Origin: Pseudodesulfovibrio sp.
GTDB lineage: Bacteria; Desulfobacterota; Desulfovibrionia; Desulfovibrionales; Desulfovibrionaceae
DNA: 64,000 nucleotides
NCBI RefSeq assembly: GCF_028692895.1
Contig: NZ_JAQUWN010000005.1
Span: 31,230 to 95,229 of the forward strand
Direction of reading: 5' to 3'
Shown here: positions 34,023 through 40,810 of the stretch, in pieces
Layout: each line of letters starts with the position of its first letter
How positions within the stretch are numbered: the first letter of the stretch is position 1
Made by a program: the position numbers and the translations under genes
Notes under the pieces: model-generated
Database searches by the model: none
The model's input: the letters and a program-made list of their open reading frames with translations, nothing else
Told to the model about the DNA's origin: nothing

Positions 34023-34672
34023 CGCGCGCCCTCCCCGAGTCCCTTGGCCCAGTCGATCAGCTCCCGCAGCTGGGCCTCTAGGCGCTGGCAGCGCGCGCCG
34101 TAGTCGCGGATATGGGCCAGGATGTCCTCGGGCGTCACCTGCCGTAGTACCCCGGCGTCAGCGGCCGGGGCGGCTCGGGTGGCGTTGTCAGCGCCGGGGG
34201 CGGCTGTGGGCACGGCGTCACCACCGTCACCGGCACCGGCTCCGATGGCCTGGTTGTACAGGCGCACCCACTCAGGGCCAAACAGGCAACCGCCAGCAAC
34301 AGCAGTACGACTCGCATCAGCAATCCGCTCCTTGGTTATCTCGCGGCGCTGGGCCGCGATGGTCTTGGTGGCGGCCAGGTATCGGCCTTCGGCCACGGCC
34401 GCGCGGGCCACGGCGTCGGCCAGCCTGCGGCGCGCTTCGGCCTCGGCCTCGGCCAGGGCCTGGGCATGGGCGGCGCGGATGTCGCCCACCTCGGCCCGGC
34501 GCAGGGCGTCGGCCTTGTCGTATCCGGCGCGATAACCGCGCCAGGCCGCGACACCGGTCAGGATCAGGACGAGCAGCACGCCGCCCAGGCCGAGGGCGAC
34601 GATCCGCCAGCGTGAGGTCACGGCGGACAGGGCCGACGCGGCCGTGGAGGCGATGGTGGTCAGGATGCTCAC
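34019..34672 (-). CDS. Rz-like inner-membrane spanin
   Basis: A 217-aa protein with one N-terminal membrane helix (IVALGLGGVLLVLILTGVA) followed by a long Ala/Arg/Glu-rich periplasmic coiled coil. This is the i-spanin layout, though longer than lambda Rz. A lipoprotein gene is fully embedded in another frame (34135-34317), the classic Rz/Rz1 arrangement. The GTG at 34672 overlaps the transglycosylase stop. Together they fuse inner and outer membranes at lysis. Confidence 0.8.
   Translation of the reverse strand: MSILTTIASTAASALSAVTSRWRIVALGLGGVLLVLILTGVAAWRGYRAGYDKADALRRAEVGDIRAAHAQALAEAEAEARRRLADAVARAAVAEGRYLAATKTIAAQRREITKERIADASRTAVAGGCLFGPEWVRLYNQAIGAGAGDGGDAVPTAAPGADNATRAAPAADAGVLRQVTPEDILAHIRDYGARCQRLEAQLRELIDWAKGLGEGAR
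34135..34317 (-). CDS. Rz1-like outer-membrane spanin lipoprotein, nested in Rz
   Basis: A 60-aa lipoprotein encoded entirely within the Rz-like gene in a different frame. The signal sequence MRVVLLLLAVACLALSGC has a clean lipobox with the acylated Cys18. The mature part is Pro-rich (PQPPPALTTPPEPPRPL), as in Rz1. The ATG at 34317 is chosen over a TTG two codons upstream. Confidence 0.85.
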   Translation of the reverse strand: MRVVLLLLAVACLALSGCACTTRPSEPVPVTVVTPCPQPPPALTTPPEPPRPLTPGYYGR

Positions 34673-35295
34673 GGGCACACCCCCTCGCCCCACCCGGTGG
34701 CCTCGTAGAGAGGCTCCAGGGTCAGCAGTATGCGGCGCGGGTAGCCGCGATTCTCGCGGATCGCCCAGGCGGCGCGGCCCGCGTTGACGGTCTCCACATG
34801 GCCCCACCACCGGGCGGGGTCGAGACCGGAGGACGGGGCGATCCTCCGGTCTCGGTTGAGCCAGCCCAGGCCGCCGTTGTATGCGGACAGGGTCATGGCC
34901 CAGCGGTCGCACGGCGAGGCTGCGGAGATTTTGCCATGGAGCCAGTGGTCGTAGGCGACCAGGGCGCGCAGCGCCCAGCCCGGATTGAGCGGGGCTGGCT
35001 CCCCGGTCTGCGGGGCCACGGTGGGCAGCCAGCGGGCCGTGGCCGGGGTAAACTGCGCCAGACCGCTCGCGTAGGCGGAGCGGGCCTCGGGGTCCCAGAG
35101 CGATTCCTGGTGGATCTGGGCGGCCATGGTGGCCACGGGCGCGGCCAGGCCCCACTCGGCATGGGCGCAGCGGATGAGTGTGGCGCGGTATTGCTTGGCG
35201 CGGGCGGGGATGTCCTGAGGGCTGGCCAGCGTGGGCCTCAGCAACGCGGCCAGCGCGCCCAGCAGCAGGGCCAGCAGGCACAAGCGACGCGTCAC
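34669..35295 (-). CDS. lytic transglycosylase endolysin with N-terminal signal/anchor
   Basis: A 208-aa SLT-type muramidase. The N-terminal hydrophobic stretch (LCLLALLLGALAALL) is a signal or signal-anchor. The catalytic Glu lies in QIHQESLWDPEARS, followed by YASGLAQFTPATARW and LSAYNGGLGW, which form the substrate groove. A transglycosylase directly after the holin and before spanins is the BcepMu order. The GTG at 35295 overlaps the holin stop. Confidence 0.88.
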   Translation of the reverse strand: MTRRLCLLALLLGALAALLRPTLASPQDIPARAKQYRATLIRCAHAEWGLAAPVATMAAQIHQESLWDPEARSAYASGLAQFTPATARWLPTVAPQTGEPAPLNPGWALRALVAYDHWLHGKISAASPCDRWAMTLSAYNGGLGWLNRDRRIAPSSGLDPARWWGHVETVNAGRAAWAIRENRGYPRRILLTLEPLYEATGWGEGVCP

Positions 35296-35600
35296 AACCC
35301 CATCCCCACGGCGAGCATGGCGGCGGCGACGATGGCCGCGCGGCGGAGCTGGGCGGCCACGAACAGGCGCGACGGCCCGCAGCATCCGGTCTCGCAGGGG
35401 GCGTCCGGAGGCGGCAGGAAATGGTCGGGCCGGGCGTAGGGGAAAAGGGCGCGGTCCAGGATGTAACCGGCCACCCCGGCCAGGACGACCAGGGCGAGCT
35501 TGTAGACGATGACGGGCAGCTGCTGCGGGGCGAGGAGCGCCACGGCCACGGCCAGCAGCAGGGCCAGGGTCGTGGTCTTGGTCATACGGGGCAAGGACAT
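35292..35600 (-). CDS. putative holin, first gene of the late operon
   Basis: A 102-aa protein with three hydrophobic segments (TLALLLAVAVALLAP, VYKLALVVLAGVAGYIL, AAIVAAAMLAVGMGL), consistent with a holin. The ATG at 35600 has GGAGG 7 nt upstream. It is followed by endolysin and spanins, so the lysis cassette is complete, and it is the first leftward gene. Confidence 0.78.
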   Translation of the reverse strand: MSLPRMTKTTTLALLLAVAVALLAPQQLPVIVYKLALVVLAGVAGYILDRALFPYARPDHFLPPPDAPCETGCCGPSRLFVAAQLRRAAIVAAAMLAVGMGL

Positions 35601-35713
35601 GGGGCCTCCGGGGTTGTTTCGGGAGGCGGACCGGGTTGGGACTGGGCAGGCCCGGACCGCCTCCCCCAAGTTGGAGTGTTCGGCCAGACCCTAGCCCGCG
35701 CGCGGGGGTGTGT

Positions 35714-35730
35714 ATTGTAACGGAGGTTAC
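35714..35730 (-). promoter_or_regulatory. candidate Mor-dependent late promoter
   Basis: On the minus strand a TACAAT -10-like hexamer (35714-35719) has no recognisable -35. A 5-bp dyad GTAAC-N4-GTTAC (35717-35730) overlaps it. Absence of a -35 plus a dyad is what an activator-dependent promoter of the Mu middle/late type would show. It lies 114 bp upstream of the holin ATG. Confidence 0.45.
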
Positions 35731-35761
35731 TAATTAGATGGATGTGGGCGGGTGGAAAAAA

Positions 35762-35814
35762 TACGCAGTCTGCGTAAAATAGTTGTTGACGCACATACGC
35801 AGTATGCGTATGTT
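35762..35814 (+). promoter_or_regulatory. twin-operator promoter of the central accessory unit
   Basis: TTGACG (35786-35791), 17 nt, then TATGTT (35809-35814) form a good sigma-70 promoter. A perfect dyad ACATACGCA-GTA-TGCGTATGT (35793-35813) fills the space between -35 and -10, and a second copy TACGCA-GTC-TGCGTA lies at 35762-35776. The centres are 34 bp apart. A dimeric repressor bound there would shut the promoter. Confidence 0.75.
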
Positions 35815-35869
35815 GGAGTCACAGAGGGCGGGGGAGACCGCCGGAGATAAAAACCAAAAGGAGCAAAAA

Positions 35870-36193
35870 ATGTATATCCAAGCCATCAACCCCATCGACG
35901 CTGACCACCTCCGGGAAATCATCAACACCATGCGCGGAATGGGCGCTCCCGAAATCCGCGTCTACCACACCGGCGAAATGTATCTGGCCCTGGAAGGCTC
36001 TCACCGCTTGGCCGCAGCCTGGGAACTCGGGTTGACCCCCATCATTATCGAGATGGAGGAAGATGACGAGATGCCCGATCACGATGTCGAAACCTACGGA
36101 GCCGAAGGCAACACCGTCGGGACGATCCTTGAGTACGTCGGCGCAGGTGCCCAATATAACATGGACCTCTTTGACTGCCCCGAAGACCGGTAA
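35870..36193 (+). CDS. small ParB-like-fold protein
   Basis: A 107-aa protein. The N-terminal ~60 residues resemble a minimal ParB/sulfiredoxin-like fold: PIDADHLREIINTMR, then LEGSHRLAAAWELGL in place of the ParB box (G-x-HR-x-AA). The C-terminus is acidic. The ATG at 35870 follows AAGGAG. First gene under the twin-operator promoter. Function unknown; it could be an anti-host or regulatory protein. Confidence 0.65.
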   Translation: MYIQAINPIDADHLREIINTMRGMGAPEIRVYHTGEMYLALEGSHRLAAAWELGLTPIIIEMEEDDEMPDHDVETYGAEGNTVGTILEYVGAGAQYNMDLFDCPEDR

Positions 36194-36216
36194 ACTAAAC
36201 CGGGAGGAGACACGTA

Positions 36217-36423
36217 ATGACCCAGGCCACCATCACCATCGAAGGCACCGAGTTTACCGCCGCTACCATGACCGCTCTGCGCCGCCAGCTCCGCGACTAC
36301 TACGGCGACCGCCACTACCGCATCACCAGCGACGGCGAGATGCACTACTACGGCAATCCCGCCAATGAGTACGACCGCTCCCAGGACTACTGGCACTTTG
36401 GCGGACACATCGTCACCCGCTAA
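36217..36423 (+). CDS. unknown small phage protein (68 aa)
   Basis: A 68-aa Tyr/His/Arg-rich protein (LRRQLRDYYGDRHYRITSDG, then SQDYWHFGGH) with a strong GGGAGGAG ribosome site. It is the second gene of the central unit. No family recognised. Confidence 0.6.
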   Translation: MTQATITIEGTEFTAATMTALRRQLRDYYGDRHYRITSDGEMHYYGNPANEYDRSQDYWHFGGHIVTR

Positions 36424-36498
36424 ACCAGACACCAAACGGGGCGGCGAGTGCCGCGTTGTCCACAACGGCTAACAATCCATCAGCACAGGAGCAAATCC

Positions 36499-36747
36499 AT
36501 GAGATTAACCACCAACCACAGCGCGTCCAGCTACGGCATCCCGGTCTTTGTGGACGAGGACGGCCAGGTCCTGGACTACAAGGACGGCGTGCGCCGACTG
36601 CGCCGGGAGCGCGGCTGGTCCACGGCCGACCTGGCCGAGCGGATCGGCACCTCGCCCCGCACCGTCGAGGGGTGGGAGCAGGGCCGCATGCCCAACCGGC
36701 CCGCGCTGATGATGATGCGCGCCCTGCTGGGCGGCACGGACGACTGA
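36499..36747 (+). CDS. XRE-family helix-turn-helix regulator
   Basis: An 82-aa protein with one XRE domain: VRRLRRERGWSTADLAERIG, TSPRTVEGWEQGR. The ATG at 36499 follows AGGAGCAAATCC. It is the last gene of the central unit, before a large hairpin. It is a plausible ligand for the TACGCA operators upstream of its own unit, but that is an inference. Confidence 0.8.
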   Translation: MRLTTNHSASSYGIPVFVDEDGQVLDYKDGVRRLRRERGWSTADLAERIGTSPRTVEGWEQGRMPNRPALMMMRALLGGTDD

Positions 36748-36756
36748 CCACCAACC

Positions 36757-36818
36757 GGACAAACCACAAGCGGCCCGGCCGGGGAGATACCCCTGGCCGG
36801 GCCGCTTGTGGTTTGTCC
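36757..36818. terminator. long bidirectional hairpin terminator
   Basis: A stem of about 28 bp with one mismatch (36757-36784 with 36791-36818) and a short loop. It separates the rightward regulator gene from the leftward membrane-protein gene and probably ends both. Confidence 0.85.
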
Positions 36819-36825
36819 AGTTGGT

Positions 36826-37158
36826 CTATTGGGTCAGACCAACCGTCGCCTTGGCCTCTAGCCAGCCGCCCAGTCGCTCCGGAGCGTGCTGGGCAAAAGT
36901 TGGCAGGAGCAGCAGCGCGCCGCAGATCAAGAGAGGTTTGGCCCATTTTATCCGGGATGGGTAGTGCAGCAGGATGACGTAGCCAGCAAAGAGACAGCCG
37001 ACTCCGACCAACGCAACCAAAAAATAGGGGATAGTCATCTCCGGTCCGTGCGGCAGCAGGAAGGCTCCACCCAGAGCCATCAGGCTCCAGGTCACCCAAT
37101 TGGGCAGCAAAAGGAGCGTGATGGCCAGCACTGCGGCAACGATCAACAACAATTTCAT
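36826..37158 (-). CDS. small multi-span membrane protein beside the repressor
   Basis: A 110-aa protein with about four hydrophobic segments (LLLIVAAVLAITLLLL, WSLMALGGAFLL, YFLVALVGVGCLFAGYVILL, PLLICGALLLLPTF). It is transcribed in the same direction as the repressor and 54 bp downstream, so it is probably made in the lysogen. This is where superinfection-exclusion or conversion genes are often found. No family recognised. Confidence 0.65.
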   Translation of the reverse strand: MKLLLIVAAVLAITLLLLPNWVTWSLMALGGAFLLPHGPEMTIPYFLVALVGVGCLFAGYVILLHYPSRIKWAKPLLICGALLLLPTFAQHAPERLGGWLEAKATVGLTQ

Positions 37159-37212
37159 TTTCGCCTCCTTTATGTCCCCCCGGGAGCCTCATCTGGCGGC
37201 CCGCCAAGCCGC

Positions 37213-37545
37213 CTATTCCGCTTTCTTCAGAGCTTTGGTTTGTGATTGTGCCAGTAGAGCGCTCGTCGTTTCCAAGCTCCGTTTTCCCTCCTCCGGGCTG
37301 GCCCGGTAGTTGGCGACCAAGGCCGCCTCGCGGGAATTGAGTTCCGGCACTGGACCAGCCCCCAACAACAGCCAATTTGCATCAACCTGAAAAATTTCAA
37401 CAAATCTAATCAAGAAATCTTCAGGGACGCGCTGCTTGCCGCACATAATCGCGTTAACGCGATGCGGCTTTTCATTTAGCAGCTCGGCTATTTCTGCTTG
37501 GGTCATTCCCTTTGTAACTTCCTTTATTCGCTCAACAATTGACAA
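37213..37545 (-). CDS. phage repressor (XRE family)
   Basis: A 110-aa protein. The N-terminal helix-turn-helix is GMTQAEIAELLNEKPHRVNAIM, followed by the C-terminal FQVDANWLLLGAGPVP segment common in phage repressors. There is no LexA-type protease domain, so induction would not be by self-cleavage. The start is TTG at 37545 with AAGGGG upstream; the low-efficiency start may keep levels down. It diverges from the early operon across an operator-containing gap. Confidence 0.82.
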   Translation of the reverse strand: MSIVERIKEVTKGMTQAEIAELLNEKPHRVNAIMCGKQRVPEDFLIRFVEIFQVDANWLLLGAGPVPELNSREAALVANYRASPEEGKRSLETTSALLAQSQTKALKKAE

Positions 37546-37556
37546 AAGAAACCCCT

Positions 37557-37596
37557 TACGAATTATTTACGTTGACTTGTACGGAAATAATTCGTA
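37557..37596. promoter_or_regulatory. operator/promoter region between repressor and early operon
   Basis: A 12-bp perfect inverted repeat TACGAATTATTT / AAATAATTCGTA (37557-37568 and 37585-37596) encloses a rightward promoter candidate TTGACT-N17-TAGAAA (37572-37577, 37595-37600). A second TTGACA (37539-37544) overlaps the repressor start. Two GTTCACAC direct repeats follow at about 37604 and 37630. The likely early operator. Confidence 0.65.
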
Positions 37597-37668
37597 GAAA
37601 TTGGTTCACACGAAACGAAACCAGTTCACACAAACGGACACAAAAAAAGAAAATCCAAGGATTACGTT

Positions 37669-37893
37669 ATGGTTCGCACCCCCGAGGAAGTTCGGAACGA
37701 GTTCAAGCGCAAAGGCATCTCCATTTCCCAATGGGCTGTTGCCAACGGGTTCCCCCCCAATCTTGTCTACGAAATCCTGGCCGACCGCCGCAATCCGACT
37801 CGCGGGCAGACGCATCGCATTGCCGTACAACTCGGCCTCAAGGACGGCGAGATCGTTTCCGAGAACGAGCTGGCGACGGCCATGAACGCCTAA
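37669..37893 (+). CDS. BcepMu gp16-like DNA-binding protein (Ner position)
   Basis: A 74-aa protein resembling the BcepMu gp16 family: FKRKGISISQWAVANGFPPN, LVYEILADRRNPTRGQTHRIA. The helix-turn-helix lies in the middle. It is the first gene of the early operon, the position of Ner, and probably represses early or repressor transcription. RBS AAGGA. Confidence 0.83.
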   Translation: MVRTPEEVRNEFKRKGISISQWAVANGFPPNLVYEILADRRNPTRGQTHRIAVQLGLKDGEIVSENELATAMNA

Positions 37894-37933
37894 TCCATGG
37901 CCCAAGCTATACCCGCCACAGGACAGGGACGCA

Positions 37934-38380
37934 ATGTCTAAGCGCCAAGCAAATCCAGACGGCCGGATGGTCCAATTGTACCTCCCTCTGTCCAGCCTGC
38001 CATCGCAGCGGCTGGAAAGCGGCGCACGGCGGACCACGGAGGCTGTCCAGGACGCCCTGACGGACGGGCTCAAGGCCTGCGGCCTCTCCCGCGAGGTGGT
38101 GGCCGAGGAGCTGTCCCGGCTGACCGGGCACGACATATCCGTGCACACCCTCAACAACTGGGCCGCCCCCTCCAAGGAGGACCGGCCCACGCCGCTGCAA
38201 TTCCTGGCGGCGCTCATCGAGATCACCGGCAGCCCGGCCCTGGCCGAGGCGGCGCTGCGGGGCACCGGCTACAAGCTGCTGACGCCCGACCAGGTGCCGC
38301 TCTACGAGCTGGGCCGGATCACGGCCGAGGACAAGGCGCGGGCCAAGCGCAAGCGCGAACTTTGGGACCGGATCGGATGA
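37934..38380 (+). CDS. phage helix-turn-helix regulatory protein
   Basis: A 148-aa protein. A helix-turn-helix-like region (SREVVAEELSRLTGHDISVHTLNNW) is followed by FLAALIEITGSPALAEAAL and a basic C-terminus. It is the type of early regulator found in many Mu-like phages. It overlaps the next short frame by ATGA. Confidence 0.7.
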   Translation: MSKRQANPDGRMVQLYLPLSSLPSQRLESGARRTTEAVQDALTDGLKACGLSREVVAEELSRLTGHDISVHTLNNWAAPSKEDRPTPLQFLAALIEITGSPALAEAALRGTGYKLLTPDQVPLYELGRITAEDKARAKRKRELWDRIG

Positions 38381-38403
38381 CCATCCAGACACAGGAGGCA
38401 GCC

Positions 38404-38628
38404 ATGCCCATCAAGCCCATCACCGTCAAGGAGACCCTGGCCATGCAGCGCATGCGCAAGGCGCTGGAGATGATGCAGCACAACGTGATCACGTATGCGG
38501 ACCTGCGGGCCGTGTGCCCGCGCGACGACGAGCGGGCCGACCTGGTGGCCCGGCTCCTGGCGGGCGGGTTTGTCTCCGCGACCCTGTACCCGGTCAACCC
38601 CGGATCGGAGGCCGCCCATGGCTGCTAA
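38404..38628 (+). CDS. unknown early phage protein (74 aa)
   Basis: A 74-aa mostly helical protein, no family recognised. The ATG at 38404 has a strong AGGAGG 6 nt upstream. An alternative ATG at 38377 overlaps the upstream stop. It overlaps the next gene by 11 nt. Confidence 0.6.
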   Translation: MPIKPITVKETLAMQRMRKALEMMQHNVITYADLRAVCPRDDERADLVARLLAGGFVSATLYPVNPGSEAAHGC

Positions 38629-38920
38629 GTCCACCAGCCTCCGGCGCGGGCTGCGCATCCTCAAGTGCCTCAAGGGCAAGACCATGAGCGGCCTGGCCAA
38701 CGGTGAGATCGCCAAGGCGCTCGACGAATCCGCCGTCAATATTTCCCGCGCCCTGGACGTCCTGGTGGAGGAGGGCTGGGTCTCCAAGCTGGAGACCGGC
38801 CGCTATGCCCTCTCCATCGCCGCGCTCCAAGTCGCCCAGGCCCACGCCGACGAGATGGCGCGGGCGCAGAACCGAATCATGGAAATCAACCAGCGCGTCC
38901 TGGCGGGCGCGCAAAACTAG
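38618..38920 (+). CDS. IclR-type winged-helix protein
   Basis: A 100-aa protein whose N-terminal ~65 residues match an IclR-like winged helix: RGLRILKCLKGKTMSGLANG, EIAKALDESAVNISRALDVL, EEGWVSKL. No effector domain. The C-terminal helix is Ala/Gln-rich. Early regulatory gene just before the large duplicated gene. Confidence 0.75.
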   Translation: MAAKSTSLRRGLRILKCLKGKTMSGLANGEIAKALDESAVNISRALDVLVEEGWVSKLETGRYALSIAALQVAQAHADEMARAQNRIMEINQRVLAGAQN

Positions 38921-38936
38921 GGAGGAGCGTCTCAAT

Positions 38937-40808
38937 ATGCACACCTTACCGGCCCCCATCCAAGACTTTATCGCAGCAAACTTCCCGGACCAAAACATCC
39001 GCGACGCCAAGACACAGGCCGCCCTGGACACCTACGCATGCCTTTGGGCCGACGAACGCGGCGACATGTACCCGGAGGACCTGGCCTCCGACGTCTGCCA
39101 GGCTCTGCTCAGCGATGGCGATGATATGGTGATCAAGCTCTCCGTGGCTGTCCGGGATTGCATCAACCGGGAGGACGACGCATTGAGCAGCCGTAGCGAC
39201 GGAGCAACCCCTGAGCCCGCCCTCGTCCCCGAGATCAGCGCGGAGCGCGGCGCGGAGCTGGCGCACATGCAGAATGATGTCGCTCTGGCCGACAAGGCCG
39301 TGCTGGATGCCGAGGAGGTTCACAAGGCTCTTGGCCGGATCGAAGGGATGGAATTTCTTCGACGCGTCGGAGACGTTGCCATTGCCCAAGTTTTTGAGGA
39401 TGTGCGCAAGTCAAAGAAATACAAGGGTCTTCCGTATCATGATGAATCGGGAAATCTTCGACACGTCGAAGATTTTGACGACTTCTGCAAGGTCAAACTC
39501 GGGAAGTCCTATACGCGGTGCTATGAGCTTTCCCGTAACCTCCACGTCCTCGGCTCCGACCTCTACGAGTCCGCCGAACGGATCGGATTTAGGTCCAAGG
39601 ACTACCGGGCGTTGAACGCCCTGCCCGCAGACGATCAGGCCGTGGTCAAGCAGGCCCTGGCCAGCGAGAGCCGCGACGAGGTGCTCTCCATCCTGGAGGA
39701 CCTGGCCTCCGACGTCTGCCAGGCTCTGCTCAGCGATGGCGATGATATGGTGATCAAGCTCTCCGTGGCTGTCCGGGATTGCATCAACCGGGAGGACGAC
39801 GCATTGAGCAGCCGTAGCGACGGAGCAACCCCTGAGCCCGCCCTCGTCCCCGAGATCAGCGCGGAGCGCGGCGCGGAGCTGGCGCACATGCAGAATGATG
39901 TCGCTCTGGCCGACAAGGCCGTGCTGGATGCCGAGGAGGTTCACAAGGCTCTTGGCCGGATCGAAGGGATGGAATTTCTTCGACGCGTCGGAGACGTTGC
40001 CATTGCCCAAGTTTTTGAGGATGTGCGCAAGTCAAAGAAATACAAGGGTCTTCCGTATCATGATGAATCGGGAAATCTTCGACACGTCGAAGATTTTGAC
40101 GACTTCTGCAAGGTCAAACTCGGGAAGTCCTATACGCGGTGCTATGAGCTTTCCCGTAACCTCCACGTCCTCGGCTCCGACCTCTACGAGTCCGCCGAAC
40201 GGATCGGATTTAGGTCCAAGGACTACCGGGCGTTGAACGCCCTGCCCGCAGACGATCAGGCCGTGGTCAAGCAGGCCCTGGCCAGCGAGAGCCGCGACGA
40301 GGTGCTCTCCATCCTGGAGGACCTGGCCGCCAAGCATCAGGCCGAGCGCGAGGCCGCCAAGCGGGAAAAGGCCGACCTGGCCGCCGACCTGGAGGCGCGC
40401 GGCAAGCTGCTGGAGGACAAGGCCGCGCGGCTGGAGCGGACGGAAACGGAGTTGTACAAGCTCAAGAGCCTGCCGCCCGACGAGCAGACGGCCCTCCGAC
40501 TGGCCCGCGAGGAGGAGGCGGTCAACCAACTCAACACCGGCTACATGGAGGCGCTGTCCAGGCTCAACGAGTACCTCCGGCGGACCGCCGTCGTGCTGGC
40601 CGCCGATGGGGTCAGCGAGCATACGACGCAGTATGCCGTGGGCCAGGTCCGCGCCCTGTGCGAGGAGATCAACGGCACGCTGCTGACCCTCGGCATCCCC
40701 GTGGACTTCGGCGAGATCATTTCGCCCGCGTGGCTGCGCGAGGCCGCCCAGGCCGACCTGGACGACGGGCGGATCGCCGAGCCCGGCGCGGCAGGGCGGA
40801 GCTGGTAG
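38937..40808 (+). CDS. DUF3102-like early phage protein with internal 207-residue duplication
   Basis: A 623-aa protein. Residues about 47-460 consist of two identical 207-residue units, each with RIEGMEFLRRVGDVAIAQVF and KVKLGKSYTRCYELSRNLHVL. This unit resembles DUF3102-type phage proteins. The C-terminal part is a coiled coil (EREAAKREKADLAADLEARG) and a helical domain. Without the duplication it would be 416 aa. It lies 2 bp before the transposase gene. The ATG at 38937 follows GGGAGGAG. Function unknown. Confidence 0.75.
   Translation: MHTLPAPIQDFIAANFPDQNIRDAKTQAALDTYACLWADERGDMYPEDLASDVCQALLSDGDDMVIKLSVAVRDCINREDDALSSRSDGATPEPALVPEISAERGAELAHMQNDVALADKAVLDAEEVHKALGRIEGMEFLRRVGDVAIAQVFEDVRKSKKYKGLPYHDESGNLRHVEDFDDFCKVKLGKSYTRCYELSRNLHVLGSDLYESAERIGFRSKDYRALNALPADDQAVVKQALASESRDEVLSILEDLASDVCQALLSDGDDMVIKLSVAVRDCINREDDALSSRSDGATPEPALVPEISAERGAELAHMQNDVALADKAVLDAEEVHKALGRIEGMEFLRRVGDVAIAQVFEDVRKSKKYKGLPYHDESGNLRHVEDFDDFCKVKLGKSYTRCYELSRNLHVLGSDLYESAERIGFRSKDYRALNALPADDQAVVKQALASESRDEVLSILEDLAAKHQAEREAAKREKADLAADLEARGKLLEDKAARLERTETELYKLKSLPPDEQTALRLAREEEAVNQLNTGYMEALSRLNEYLRRTAVVLAADGVSEHTTQYAVGQVRALCEEINGTLLTLGIPVDFGEIISPAWLREAAQADLDDGRIAEPGAAGRSW
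39074..40315 (+). repeat. perfect 621-bp tandem duplication (2 copies)
   Basis: Copy 1 is 39074-39694 and copy 2 is 39695-40315. The 13-bp junction sequence ggaggacctggcc recurs at 40316. The copies appear identical at nucleotide level, and 621 bp is 207 codons, so the frame is kept. Confidence 0.92.
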
Positions 40809-40810
40809 CC

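Noticed and set aside
39074..40315. CRISPR-like or transposon origin for the 621-bp repeat
   Set aside because: Only two head-to-tail copies without spacers or terminal inverted repeats; a simple tandem duplication explains it.
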